Positions 36,152 through 49,239 of a stretch of 64,000 nucleotides of DNA are shown here, piece by piece (within the stretch, counting starts at the first letter, position 1; the number at the start of each line of letters is the position of its first letter). A program made the position numbers and the translations under genes. The DNA comes from Desmodus rotundus. Its lineage: Eukaryota > Chordata > Mammalia > Chiroptera > Phyllostomidae. The notes under the pieces were generated by a model. It was not told the DNA's origin, did not search any database, and saw only the letters and a program-made list of their open reading frames with translations. The stretch is from assembly GCF_022682495.2 (NCBI RefSeq), contig NC_071388.1, positions 16,169,171-16,233,170 of the forward strand, written 5' to 3'.

Positions 36152-39100
36152 CATGAATGAAAAATCCATTTCTAAAACAAATACATTTTTGAACTCTCAG
36201 TTGGAGAAAACCCATTGTCTCCTAAGCATTTCCTCATTTATATAAATAAATTAATGTGGTTACTTAGAATTTAAGAGACCAGCATGGAAATACTGACTTT
36301 GGCATGCTTGAAATAGTCAACATTGCTCTAAAAAATCCTGTAATGTCACGTGCTTGAGTGTGTGTGTATTGCCAGAAAAACGGGCAAAAGTGTTGATAAG
36401 TAGGAGGAATATGTTTGTAATGGAAGGACAGGACAATAAACGGCATAAAAATAAGACTGAATTTCTTTGGGTAAAGAATGTGTCTTGGCTTTTTATTCCC
36501 AGAGTCTGACAAAGGAAATAGGCAAAGATAAATGATTCTCTAAAAAGATTACGCTTGACTTTCATGTCTTAGTACTTCCAAGCCAAAATATACTCTCTCC
36601 ACCATCTATCAACCTATAATGTTAAGTTTTTATTTTATATTATTTTATAGAACTAGAATAAGAAACTGTATAGAGAATTATAAGATGTTTTTACAGCAAC
36701 TATGTATTTACCTATTAGCATGCCATATATATTCATTTCTGTGCTGTTAATAAGATTATCCATAATTTCATTAGTTATTTGAACAAGGGGAATGTGTCGC
36801 TGTCTTCTCATACTACCTAATTCACAGTTTCTAAATATATTTTTAAACTCTAATACCATTTTAATGTGTGAGCATTATGGCACAAAATTATTAAGCAAGA
36901 TTAATCAGAAACTTTAAACACTTGAATTAGGTTTATATATGTGTGTATAATGAAGAGGCTTACATAATGAAGATTTTCAAATAATAATTTTATAATATAT
37001 TTCCAAAGCTATTTGTGGAATTTAAATAACTGTTTAAGTAAATTGGGTCTAAGAGTGACAGGAAGCCTGCCAGACGTTTCTGCCATCTCTCCAGTAGTTA
37101 CTAAACTGTAGACAGAGTTGTCCCCATCAATTTTCGGTACCTGCAGTATTATATCCTTTTAAATAATGACTTTTCCTTTGAAAATTGGTGCTGGGAGCTG
37201 ATTTTTAAAACTGAATCTTAAAAAGTAATTGCGGAAATAGAAATTGCAAACTATTATGCTAAGTACTTTTTAGATTGTACTTTTGTATTTGTGTAAATTT
37301 AAACTTACGGGCTAGCCACACCATATAAACACCTTTGTCTCTATGGAAGAAGATAGAAATTGACAAATCTTTACTGAGCAAGTTATTCTACATTTATTTG
37401 ATATCCTAGGGGTTCCCTGTAGTATTTTCTTACAGATGTGTGTTATTTTCTGGGCTAGGAAACAATGAGGTCTTCAGGGAATTTCAGTATTTTGCTTTGG
37501 TTATATGTGGGGGGAAAATCTGAGAGAGAAAGGAGACCGGGAGAGAGAGAGAATGATGTGGAATCTTGGGCTGTGTCCAGACTAGGCCAAATTTCTCACA
37601 ATCATAGTGATTCACAGCTTGATAGGAGGGGACAGGCTGTTGTTGTTGTTTTTGTGTATGTGTGTATTTACACTGAATAGGACAGTTTTCCCTGGTTAAA
37701 ATAAAAGAAAAAATATTCTGTGTGACTCAAGTAACAATTTTCTCTTTCATCAGAATTATCTTTACCTTTATATTGGGAATAGATAAGGGAAAATTAACAA
37801 GCATTTATTCCCTCAGCAAGATAACATTACATCAGCTGCTCGTTATTTAAAGAGACTTTTTGATTCACTCCATTTCAGCTGATTCTATGTGTTTATGTGT
37901 GTCTTGTGCGTTATTTTGGCTGTAGCTATAGATTTTTCTTTTCATGATATAGACATGGTAACAGTATTTTGATATCCACAGGACAGCAAAACCTATGTAG
38001 TAGGATTATGCATGCATTTATTGAAAATCATTATTAACAACAACTAAGCCCGACTCAGGGAAATGTAGTTTCCACAGGGCATTAACTGGGGTCACGGGGT
38101 TGTATTCCATGGTAAGTGCTGTCCCGTCGCTGACCTGAACTGCTATTGAAATACCATTTTCATGATTCTCGCTTTTCAAATTTGTGCACGTGATGCACTC
38201 CATGAGAGAAGCCGTGAGATGGAATTAGAAAAGGAGGATGGCCGCTCTCCTGTGAACTTTATCAAAGTCACATCACGAATTGCATATGAACCTGACTAAA
38301 TATTAACACCGGATGGCATCGGAATCAATGGGTATTACTGTGAGCCTGGCCAAAAGATCTTCCAATGGTATCGCTAAACTAAATAAAACAAATACTCCTA
38401 AAAGTACTAGTTTTAAATCCAAGTTTACAAACAATCCTCCTGATGTGTGTAAGAGTCATGGGAAGGTGGCTCAGACAGCAGAGGAAAGCTGGAAGCTTGT
38501 GTGTTGATGCAGCTCCTCCTCCACTTTACCTCCTCGTCACCATGGAAGGAAATCTCCAGACATGAACCATCTCCTAAGTTAAAAAATGGAAATCCTGGAC
38601 GTCATAAGCATTATGTGCTTCTGTTTCAGCCTCCCTTCTTTTTATATTCTTTGTCCAGGCATTGAACTTTATTTTTGCACACATTAATCAGTAGCACTCA
38701 TACAAGAACTATTGTGTTTTGATGGTGAGGCTGTCTTCTTGAAGGAGGTGCTGATTATAGTTCAAAAAAATTTAGATTAGGAAACCCACCATGCAGTGGC
38801 AATTAGTTTTTATTTCTGAATGTCTATTTTCAAGAAAAGATAGATAACAATAACTAGTATAATTCAGTTTCTAGACCCACTCTTCTCTCTTTGATAATTA
38901 GTAGCAAAAGGCACACAACTGTAATTGAATAACAATACAAAATTAAAATTAAAAAAAAAGATTTTCCCAATTAAAAAAAAAGTCTTACTGACTATACCTG
39001 ATATGCTAGAGTGAGAGAAAGGGAGAGAGACTGGGTGGAGAGACAGAGGGAGAGAGAGAGACCGTTAAGAGTGATCTTTAGAAGATGAACTACAATCAAG

Positions 39101-39380
39101 GTAGCTTATTAGATTAGCTTTTATAAACATAGATAGCCTGATTTATATGAATAGATAGATCAGATGCATATGTATATAGACATATAGATGTAGAGTAAGT
39201 TAGGAATACAAAATCATTTTATCTATAATTGATTTATTGGTAACCCACTCTATTATTATTAATACTGGGGTAGATATTATAATACATAGAAAAGTAAGAT
39301 AGAGTCTTCAAGGGCAATATAATCTTGTCAGGAAGGCAGGCCATACTTCTAGATGCTAAATTGAAAAGATAAATTATGGG
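36152..39380. other. Unassigned AT-rich DNA
   Basis: More than 3 kb hold no supported exon or named repeat. Local purine-rich stretches occur at 37522-37556 and 39011-39062 (GA-rich). The second has the look of a degraded SINE middle but is not assignable. Confidence 0.4.
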
Positions 39381-39384
39381 GAAA

Positions 39385-39520
39385 TCTTGAATCTTAGGCC
39401 TAGAATTTTGAACTAGACTCTTGAGTGCAAAGGAGAACTACTAACTTTATGAACAGGATTTGGCCATTGATATGATTCATTTTAGAAAAAGGAATCTATC
39501 AACATTGACATCCAAAAGTG
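39385..39520 (+). mobile_element. Possible L2 fragment
   Basis: A weak match in order to the L2 3' region: 'cttgagtgcaaaggagaact', then 'tggccattgatatgattcat' and 'tttagaaaaaggaatct'. This is low confidence because identity is low. Confidence 0.35.
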
Positions 39521-39589
39521 AGGACCATTTTGCATTCCTATTTTACTGAAATATTCTAGTACAGTTGATACTGCCAGTCGTTTCCTCTT

Positions 39590-39965
39590 TGAAATGCTGA
39601 TATCTCTAAAAATCGGTGCCCAGGATTCTGCTAATCCTCTAATCTCTCTGACTATTCTTTCTTATTCACTTGTATGAGTTTATCTTTTTCTTTCAGTGTT
39701 GATATTTCTTTGCAATGTTAATATTTTATTGCACTCTACCCTCAGTTAAAGGTTCTTCTTATTTATCTTGCTCTCTATGGGCAATCAAATAAAATTACCT
39801 GAACTCAAATACTATTACTATCTAAGTGCCGATGCCTCTCAATTATGCCTCTGGCCTCTCTCATTTAAGCTTCAGACTCATGTGTTAAACTGCATTCACA
39901 CCTTCACTTGAATGCCATAGATATGGTACTATGCTCAATACTGAATTCCTCTTTTTGAGAGAGTG
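39590..39965 (-). mobile_element. L2 LINE fragment, antisense
   Basis: On the plus strand it carries pyrimidine-rich antisense L2 coding sequence: 'tctctctgactattctttct', 'aatactattactatctaag' and 'tgccgatgcctctcaattat'. It continues with 'ctggcctctctcatttaagc' and 'cttcacttgaatgcca', then 'caatactgaattcctc'. The order matches the L2 reverse-transcriptase 3' segment read backwards. Confidence 0.65.
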
Positions 39966-41284
39966 GGCATTCATTGTATTTGGACTACCCAGTATCAATG
40001 TGCCCTTCTTGACAGAATGTCAGTTTCATTTTGGGGAAACAGCTCACTCCAATTTGAGTACATTCTTGTCACTCCAGGGTATCTGCCCTCTTACTACAGA
40101 AGCCAAAAGAGTTTTTGGAGAATATTGTGTACAAAAACTGAGGCACATACTAAATCTGACAAGCTCGGGGGAGGTCTGTGTGGTGGGACTTAGAAGAAAT
40201 TCAGAGACCTAAAGTAACCACGTAGGATAGTTTGAAATTAAAGCTTCTTAATAAAAGCAAATTATGGCTTTTAGACAACTAGGTTGGTATTTTCCTTGAC
40301 AAAGGTCAATCTTTACCTTAACTGAGCCTGTCTGTTACATTTTTGCATCTAGGATGACTTACCTTTGAAATGTCAGACTAATCTCCTTTTTCCAGACCCC
40401 TCATGGTACAATCTCCTATCAGAACAGGAGACTACAGAACCCATCACTGTTATCTTGTTCTCCCACATAGCATCTCTCTGTGATGTAAATGGTCATTGTT
40501 AACTACCCTGTACCTGCCAGTGTAAAGGAAGTACGTATCTATCAGTGTTACTCTTTATCCAATCTCAGTGATTTCCCTGCTTACTTTCTCCCTCATCCTT
40601 AATCTATCACAGGGGATTACGTGTAACCCCCTTATGTCTTCTTGGACTTTGATATATCAAATAAGTGGCAAAACTCTCATTTTCCAGGGTGTTATCTCAA
40701 TTTGTTGAGATTTTGCTTCCTGGTAACTGTCATCAGTTTGCTCAAATCAATTCATAAAGATTCTTACAGGTTTGGATGTTTCTTGTGTTGATAATATAAA
40801 ATGTGGTCTTTCCTAGATCCCTTCTATTACCACTCTGTTCAGTCTAAGGGCGAAGACATGACTGGAATCACAGACAGTTGCTTTTTCTCTCTTTTGTTTT
40901 GAAAGTCAGGGTGCAAGGGCTGGAGCACAGTCTACGTGTTTCAAAGGGGGCATTTTTCTTGCACAATTGAGCAGTTCTGCCAGCCTCAGTTCCTTCCTTT
41001 GTTTCTGCCCTATTTTTGTGGTATTATCTCAAATACAACCTACCTGATATCTTTCTGTATAAGTTAGTTGTTCCTGTTTAACAAATTACAACAAAATGTA
41101 GCTGTTCAAAATGACAAACGCCCCATCATTTTTGTGCCTCGGTATCATGTTGCATTCTAAATAATAATCAAAATGTGTTTCCTAGTATTTGGTCATCTCT
41201 GTGACTGCAAAGTATCTTCATCATCTTGGAGCCCCCATTGACCAGTAGTCCCTCCCATATATTAATTCAGTTCAAATGTCTACA
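39966..41284. other. Unassigned DNA, possible unclassified old repeat
   Basis: About 40360-40950 is pyrimidine-rich and LTR-like in style but has no recognisable ends. No coding domain is seen in the frames at 39931-40212. Confidence 0.35.
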
Positions 41285-41425
41285 CAATATCATCTGCTTA
41301 CTGTGTGCTTGGTATCTGGTGATACAGACGTGAAAAGAAAAAAGTGTTTCTACTTATAGGGTAAAGGAAACAGGCAGATTTATGGGAACTTCAATAGAAC
41401 AGATGTAGGCTTAAGGAGTCTGGTT
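41285..41425 (-). mobile_element. L2 3' end, antisense
   Basis: The plus strand has 'atcatctgcttactgtgtgc', 'ttggtatctggtgatacaga', then 'ggtaaaggaaacaggcag'. This is the antisense of the common L2 3' terminus. Confidence 0.6.
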
Positions 41426-41554
41426 GTTCAGACAAGTGGTGATGACCCATTTTCAGCACCCAATGTGCACATTTCTTGTGGAACAAACACACATTTGAGT
41501 CATCATTGTAAGGAGGAATTGGACAACAAAGGATCAATGAATATTTTAGGTCAG

Positions 41555-41750
41555 TGGTCCCCAACATTTTCTATAGAGACAGGGCCAGAGAATAAATATC
41601 TTAGGCTTTGAAGCTTCTGCAGTGTCTATGGAAGCTACTCAACTCCCATTGCAATGTAAAAGCAGGCATGGACAACACATAGGATATGCCTTTGGCTATG
41701 TTCTCATGAAACTACAAAAACAGGTGAAGCCCTGACCCCCTTTTTAAGCA
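41555..41750. mobile_element. MER-type non-autonomous hAT (Charlie-like) transposon
   Basis: The sequence 'gtcagtggtccccaacattt', 'gggccagagaataaatatct', 'taggctttgaagcttctgca' matches the order of a widespread mammalian hAT-derived MER element. So do the later 'agctactcaactcccattgc', 'aaagcaggcatggacaacac' and 'aaactacaaaaacaggtg'. It carries no transposase. Ends are too decayed to show terminal repeats or the expected 8-base duplication. Confidence 0.7.
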
Positions 41751-41849
41751 AAGACAAAAACCTATGAGTGTAGATACACATGGTTTATAGAGGTATCTAG
41801 AAACAGTTGGCTGTTAATATGATCCTCAATTAAAGTGTGTATGTGTGTG

Positions 41850-42785
41850 CAGGTGTGAGGGTGCAATGGTATTTATAAACCACTAACAGTTCTCCAATAC
41901 CAGCTGGGTGTCCTGAATTAAAATCAGTTCTCATACTATGTACCTGGAGACAGCATAAGATTCCACAGGTTAGGGGTTCAGTCTTACAGGTCTGCTCCTG
42001 CTTCAGATGACAAAGGCAAGCCTTGGTTGTCACCTGTGCTACTGGTCAACTGGCTGCAGATTGGAGATTCCCAAGATGCCACCTTGGGTTTGATTAATAT
42101 TCTAAAGTGACTCACAGAACTCAGAGAAATATCGTACTTTCTAGATGAACAGTTTCTTATAAAAGAATCTAACTCAGAAAGAGCCTGATGGAAGACATGC
42201 ATAGGGTGAGGTCCCAAAGAGAGGAGCTTTCATTCCCATGGAATTTGGGGTCTGGCATGGTGGTTCATGGAAGTGTTCATGTTCACCAACTTGGAAGCCC
42301 TACAGATCCCTTCCTTTTGGGGGTTTTGTGGAGAATTTATTATATACGCATGGTTGATTAAACCATTGGCTATTGACGATTGATTTAACCTTTAGCTGTT
42401 ATTTCTTCTTCCGAAAATGAGGAGATGGCACTAAATTTTCCGTGCTTCCATTCTTGGTTGATTCTCCTGGCAGAAAGACCCTATCCTTAGGTGCTTTCCA
42501 AAAGTCACCACACTATCATAAATTTAATTGTGGTGGAAAGGGGCTTATTATGAAGAACAGAACACTTACTTCACCTTTATGGTTCTGAGGTAATTTCAGG
42601 AACTGAGGACAAGAGACCAAATAAACAAAAGTTATTCTCATTGCTCTAATCACTCAGCAAATTCCAAGAGTTTTGGGAGCTGGGAGCCAGGACGTGTGGA
42701 TGAAGAGCAAATATATATGAGAAGTATATTTTGGCCACTGAATGAGCGAATATATAATTCTTATAAATCACAGTGCCACAGTTCT
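41850..42785. mobile_element. MER21-like LTR (ERVL class)
   Basis: A long LTR of about 930 bases. Recognisable blocks in order are 'aaagtgactcacagaactca', 'gaaagagcctgatggaagac', 'ccttttgggggttttgtgga' and 'gcatggttgattaaaccatt'. They continue with 'ggctattgacgattgattta', 'gtggtggaaaggggcttatt' and 'agcaaattccaagagttttg', and end with 'ataattcttataaatcacag'. Both the order and the length fit MER21-type LTRs as I know them. No internal sequence adjoins, so it is probably a solo LTR. Orientation and exact ends are not fixed. Confidence 0.75.
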
Positions 42786-44929
42786 TAATTGTGAGTACTA
42801 TGGAAGTTTGAGCAGTAATGAGAGATAAAATAAGAGTTGCAAATACAAGAAATCACAGCATAATAAGCTGGCTTATCACTTTAAGCAATTTCACTAATAA
42901 ATCAGGTTGAGGAAGGACAGGTAAAAGGTAGTGATTAAGTTTGAAGGACAACCACTGAGGGGGTTTTTGAGGGAAATAGCTCCCAGTCCCATGACATAGA
43001 GTAATGGCGAAAAGAGTATGATTTTGGGGGGATTCAGGTGTTAAAGAGTTTCTCTAACTAAACTTCTCCACATGAGAGCCACCAGAATGTATACCAGGGT
43101 GACCCTGAGGAATTTAAATCAGGAATTTATGACATGCCACATTTTCTCTTATATATACCATTCTTGGGTCCTTATGGAAATTTATTTAGGGGTGTCAAAT
43201 GGAGGAAGAAAAATTTTGAGACAGTCCAAGTGGAAGATGATGAAAAACTTTTTAGCGCAGTGATGATGAGCATAGTGAGGACAAGCAAAATTTAGTGTTT
43301 TCGAGGTGAGTTTTGCTACTCGGTAGTTTACAATCACCAGGGAAGACTGAAACAACACTGCACGGTCTCTGTATTTTCACTTGAGCTAATTGTTAGTTAT
43401 TTGACAGTAAATAATTCAGGAGTAGAGTAAACTGGGTATATGTGCCTGTGTGTGGAACTCAACTACTTCATCACTAAAAATGTTAATTATTATATGGCAA
43501 TCAAATAAATATAAACAAAGTAATATCTAAAATAATGTTACTTAATAGGAAAAATGTAATGTCTGCCTTTTTTTTTTCCCGGTGGAATTGTATACTTGAT
43601 TGTTCTGTGAGCTTTTGCTCCCTCTAATATGAATTGAGGTTGGTGATACATTATGCTCATATATTTGTCTTTTTTTCTGAAGAAATTATAGACTTGGGGC
43701 AATGTCAGAGTCGAGTTATCAGTCTCTTCCCTTGCAAAGATAAATGTTGCATCACATCTAAATTAAGACTGTATTTTTTTCCTCTCTGGAGAGAGAGACA
43801 GAGAGAAGACAAACTAGCATTATGGGGAATAAGTCAAAGAGATTTGCAGAATGACTTTATATTCCCATGTGGCTAATTGTAAATTTTCAGGGGCAGGAAT
43901 TTGACAATGACTTTAATAAATCTTGTGATTTGTACATATCCATTTTGACCTATGCCTGCAGGTTGGTACCACTAAAACGTTTGGTTTCTTCCTTAACTTG
44001 GCAGCTCAGAGCTATTGAGTGCTAGGTATGACAAGTGTGATTGGTAGGGGGTCTTTTAAAGGATTTAGAGTCATCACAGAGGAATGAGTGAGAAAGAAAT
44101 ACCATTTCTAAGATCAAAAGAAGAACAACATCCCTGTTAAGAATTAAGTCTTGAATATCACTTAATGGTGTCTCCAATCTAGTGTCTTATATCACCTGAA
44201 ATTGAGTGCAACTTCAAGCACAATGTGAGATACGGTAAGATTAAAGGTCCAAGAACCTTACATATTTTTCTAGAATGACTTTCCAGGGAGGGTAGCTAAA
44301 AGTGTCATGGATCTTGATTTTTCTTTGCAGTTATTTTATTGGGGGTATATATCTCTCTCAAGTCTTAACATTTTACTTATTATTGTTAATCATGTTGCTT
44401 ATGTTTATATTTAACGAAGTAGCATGATCTTGACTGGGGGTAGTTCAAAAGTCACAGAATAGTGTCAGAGACTAGTATTGATAAACTTTGCTCCTTCTCA
44501 ACACATCACCAGTCATTGAAAGCACAAAGAAAATTTGAATACTTTTTGTATGACACAATATTATTGGTTTTTTGTGAGTTTTTCAAGATCTAGATAATAG
44601 GGCATTCATCACTGTTATTCATTTAATATATATATCTTAAAGATTAAAAATAGTTGTTCTCCATATCCATAACAGTGAGGTCATTTGAAATACAAATTTG
44701 TTGCTACTCATATTTATTAACACCCTAACTTTATTCCTCAAAATTCTGAAGTAACATAAAATTACAATGAAAAAAAAGGTTTCTTTTTATAATGTAATAA
44801 CATGTTAACTGAAAATTAGTAAGTTAGGCTTGTATGGATTTAAATCTATAAATCTAGGGAAACTTGATCAGTAACAAGAAAAGTAAAAAAGTATATGTCA
44901 CAAGATAAAGCATATGAGTAATTTAGCTG
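42786..44929. other. Unassigned DNA
   Basis: No exon or named repeat is supported over about 2.1 kb. Short T runs are present (43569-43578). Confidence 0.4.
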
Positions 44930-45165
44930 GGCAGCCAAGGTTCAAATTCCTGGCATCCTGAGAACTTGATTAAACCCTGAACTTGAGTTATTTTACCTTT
45001 CTCTGCCCTGCATTACTGATTTATAAAATCGGCTACTCCCCATGAATGTAATGTAGATTTAATGAGTTATTAAATATAAATCACTTAGAAAACTATATAG
45101 CACATATTAAGTTGTGAATAAATGTTAGCTGGTTTCAACTATTAGTTATTAATATCCTTTCCTCA
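44930..45165 (-). mobile_element. MIR SINE, antisense
   Basis: The antisense order is clear on the plus strand: 'ggttcaaattcctggcatcc', 'aacttgagttattttacctt', 'tctctgccctgcattactga' and 'tttataaaatcggctactcc'. It continues with 'taatgagttattaaatataa' and 'gcacatattaagttgtgaat', then 'aaatgttagctgg'. This is a near-full-length MIR. Confidence 0.85.
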
Positions 45166-47417
45166 TAAAAATAACTTTGAGAAAAATGTGTTACTTGTAG
45201 TTGTTCCTTTGTTTTTCATTACATAATCCAGCTTATAAAAGCGAGTAAGGTATGCACACATATTAAATTTCAAACTTAGTGCTCTAATATATAAACATTC
45301 TGTTTCAGAGAGAAATTAACCTAGACTGTTTTCATGTAAACCGTCATGCAATGATTGATGTTGCTATTCAAAATAAAATGAAGAGTTGACATATTTTCTT
45401 GGTTAATATAGTCTCAAATCTTTACATGGAAAGTGAGATCTTTATACTGCCTCTAGCCTTCATTCTTTCTAGATTTATAGCAATTACTATGTTAATAAAA
45501 GAAATATGTATTAAATACCTAGATAAGTATTTGAGCACATAGATTATTTGTAATTATGTACATGTCTAGACGCTTCTCTCTTCAAGCTATATATATATAT
45601 ACATATTATATACATACTTTATACATATGCATAATATATACTTTATATATGGCTAATGAAATGTAGATAAAGCTAAGTGCATATATGTAAAATGTAATAT
45701 ATATATATTTCTATACGTTTGTCTTTACTTTATACACATTTTACTGATAGATATCTTAATTATGCCTCTGTATTCCAGGATAATATAAGAAAAGATTACC
45801 AACAACATCTTTTACTTTTAAGACCAAGGCATAATCTAAATTAAAATGAGAGCATTTGTTTTGTTTTGGCCCTGACGCACCCCTGGCAGCTGTGTTGCCC
45901 TTGCTACATTTCCAACTCTACAGGTAAGATGACACCAGCGTAGTTCACTGTTTTCTTTACTCTTTGTGTTGTCTGTATGCCTTTCGTTCTCTGCAGTGTG
46001 AGTGGACACACGCTCTGTGATATACCAGTCTAACCAAAATTCTAAACAGATGATGCTGAATTAAGACAGAATTTGAGCCATCATCCTGTGCAAATTGGGG
46101 CCAATCAACTCAGCCTGTGCATAGGAATAAAAGGCATTACTTTGATATTTGCTTATTTGTAATTCCCTCTCAAATATAACTTTCCCAGAAGAACCCCTCA
46201 CCTTTTGGCTCCACCAGAAGGTGGACATACACCTCTCCTCTCAATGACTTTACATGACCATTACCACCCAAGAGGCATGAAGAAGAAAGGACATGGCCTT
46301 TCCTCTATCTCACTTAAATAGGCCTTTCTCTATTTCTCATCTCATTAGAAATGATAAGAGAGAAGGCTCAATGACTTTTTTATTTTTATTTTTTAGGGAT
46401 GAAAATAACTTAGTCCAACAAAGACCTATGTCACGTGAAGTCTATTGTAACAGAGTACAATTGAGGAGTGCTCCTGGGGAAGGGATTAGATAGACATCGA
46501 AAAAGTTAGGCTGACAGGTTCAAAATAGAATAACAGCCTCAATATGTTTTGTTCCTCTCCAGTAAAGAGCATGAAAAATATTGCTAAATTGCTAAAACAC
46601 TTTTGCCAGAACCTAAGTGCTTACAGCTTTATACCATTGCCACCCAGTTGTTAAACCAGAGTAAAAACATTTCTCTCCTGTAGGACAATTGGATGACTGT
46701 AGTTTTACAACAGATTTGCAATTATTAATACTTATGCCAATAATAGTCTAACAGTGCATCTATTAATATATATGGAAATAAAATGCCTATTGACAAATGT
46801 GTAAAATTGGAAAATAAGCATATAACAAGAGATGCATCTATTGAACAGGCAATATATACAAACTAATCAAGTAAAGCAACATTTGGGGGGCAATAATATT
46901 TATTTCTCATTTTAAAATTGGCTACATTAGTGACAAGTAGAAATGACGTGGACTTTCCAACTAATAGGCAAAGATTCAAGTCTAAAAATAAAGACTGTAC
47001 AAACTGTGTTTCTTCCTGTCTTTGTAATCTTCAGTTGCAGAAATTTACGCACTTAAGTAACCATCTGTTTTCTTCAAGTAAAAATCATTCTAATTTCTCT
47101 CTTTCTTATCCTGAAAACAGCTGTCAGCCAGGAGGGCAGAGCTGAAATTTACTGCCTAAATCACATGAAGCATGGGGCAGACTCCACGACTCCTTAAGAC
47201 TTAAAACTTTATCTGTTTCAAAGATGTCTTTTTTCAGTCTTCTTCATCATCACCTTCCTCTCTTCTCTTCTGTTGCATTTTTTCTCCTTCTTTTTTCCTC
47301 ATAAAAATTAAATTTGTAAATGATTCTGTTTTAGTTATAATAATTCTCTCAAGACATATTTCAGTGCTTAGTCATTGACTTAAAAAATTCTTGAAGGTCA
47401 TTTTAATACCTTATTGG
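45166..47417. other. Unassigned AT-rich DNA with TA-rich runs
   Basis: TA-rich stretches lie at about 45587-45650 and 45698-45707. No exon or interspersed repeat is supported elsewhere in the interval. Confidence 0.4.
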
Positions 47418-47457
<40 letters not shown>

Positions 47458-47468
47458 CACATATATAT

Positions 47469-47503
<35 letters not shown>

Positions 47504-47518
47504 TATGTGTGTGTGTGC
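47418..47518. repeat. Compound microsatellite (TC)n(TA)n(TTTA)n(TG)n
   Basis: Four simple repeats follow in series: TC at 47418-47438, TA at 47438-47468, TTTA/ATTT at 47467-47504 and TG at 47504-47518. The translated frame crossing it gives an artificial Ile/Tyr and Leu/Phe repeat. Confidence 0.95.
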
Positions 47519-47649
47519 ATACAGCTCAATTAACTTTAACAAAGTGAACCTACCCATTGTACCAGCACTGTTTTGCTGTTTATGTTTCTTGATTTTTAGT
47601 AACTGTGAATTGTTTTTTTCCAGGTCCTGGACCACTTCTCTCACATGTT

Positions 47650-47975
47650 TCTTAAATTGAGTTAAAATTTACAAACAGTTACATGTACAAATATTAAGTG
47701 TACAATATGATAAGTTGTACAATGTATACATCTGTGTTGTCTCAACTGAACAGAGGTAGAATCATCTAAAGAAATTTGTGTGCACCTCCTTTAGGTTAGT
47801 CACACCCCCACAGACATAGGATATTCAGATTTCTGTCACCTTAACTTTATTTCTCCTGGCTTTTGCAGCTCATATAAATGGGATCATACAGTACATATGT
47901 GTTCCTTGGTATCTGGCTTATCTTTTAATCAACATGTAATAATTAGAATTCATCCATGTTGCTTCATAACTCACA
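47650..47975 (-). mobile_element. Old L1 3' UTR fragment, antisense
   Basis: On the plus strand: 'taagtgtacaatatgataag', 'caatgtatacatctgtg', a degraded central part, then 'ataaatgggatcatacagta'. The end has 'ggtatctggcttatctttta' and 'gaattcatccatgttgcttc'. This is the antisense of the ORF2-end/3' UTR region of old L1. Confidence 0.8.
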
Positions 47976-49107
47976 AGTTTCAGCTAGTCAATTGAAAAAG
48001 ATGACTTGTAGAGCATGAGCCTTAACAAACCTGAACACAGAGAGCTAAGTGTGAAGCACAGTCAAGATAGCTTAATGAATGGCACAAGCAAAGAGGTGAG
48101 TATGGAGACTGTTGTAATCACTGATAATCTGTGGTCAAGAGTGAAGGGAATGGAAGAAAAAATAAGCATATATTGAACAAACACAAAGCTATTTATGGCT
48201 TCAAAATAATTGTGGTTGACAGAGACCAGAAGCTGGGGGGAGTGGGGAAGAATAATAAATCACTAGAGTGAAAATCTGACATAACCGATACCAAGATTTA
48301 GAAGATATTTCTACCAACTACAGACATAGTTTAACTAGATTGCAAAAAGTAATTATGGACTTGCCCATATTTCACTCAAGATATCAAGCAGACTCATCAA
48401 CAGAAACCTACAAAAAAATTCCACTTATCCTTTAACATCTGACCCAGACACACAGATCTCTACTAACTGGAAACCAGAGAGTTGCCATTATGATGTACAG
48501 ATGGTACATTTTGAAGAGGTTTTTATACTCTTGCCCATAGTTTTAGAGTCATTTGGGGATTGTGATTTTAAGAAATCAATGCAGCAGGGAGTCAGAAAGA
48601 CGGAAAGTGGTATAGAAATATACAACACTGCAACCTAGGAGAATTTTCCTCCAAAACAAAGCACTTTCAGCGGGATGGATATGAGCATATTCCTGGAAAT
48701 GATGCATTCTCTGCATTCTGTTGTCCTTTATTTCAGATTATCAGAAAACCAAGCAATGATCTTAGTTGGGGTTCAGTCCAGGAAACCTATCTTTTATGAA
48801 TGCAGTTGGCTTATGGGAATAGGACAGATATCTAGTCTATATATGGGGAGGGGATTTAACTAATGCTTATGTGAAAAGTGTTCCCAGGTAAGGAACATTC
48901 TCACATCTTAATTAGAGAAAAGTAATGTATCTGAAAAAATTTCTTCTTACTAAATATATAATAAAAATTAAAGCAGAAAACCCCAAAAGCTCCTATTAAA
49001 TTTTCTGTAAAGTGCAGTAAAAAAAAAAAAAGCAGTATCAGGAGAATGTGAGAGAAGACTAAATATTTGAAATTATCTACTGCAGGAATCCAGAGAAAAG
49101 ATAGATT
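47976..49107. other. Unassigned DNA with an A run
   Basis: A run of A lies at about 49019-49031. No gene signal is seen. Confidence 0.4.
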
Positions 49108-49179
49108 TTTCTCATTGAACTGGCAACCTCCTAATTCTCAGGCTGGCACTCAACCTACTGAGCCACAATAGCCAGGGCT
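49108..49179 (-). mobile_element. VES-type SINE fragment
   Basis: The complement begins 'agccctggctattgtggctc' and continues 'agtaggttgagtgcc'. This is the head of a VES SINE with a degraded A box. Only the first part of the element is present, and it is more decayed than the copy at 21876. Confidence 0.75.
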
Positions 49180-49239
49180 CTATCAGTCCTTTATATTCTC
49201 ACTTTTCTCAGTTATCAGATACTGGCTGTCCAAGGTTAC

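Noticed and set aside
47391..47660. 89-codon frame with a hydrophobic Ile/Tyr and Leu/Phe repeat resembling a membrane segment
   Set aside because: The repeat is the translation of the TC/TA/TTTA microsatellite.
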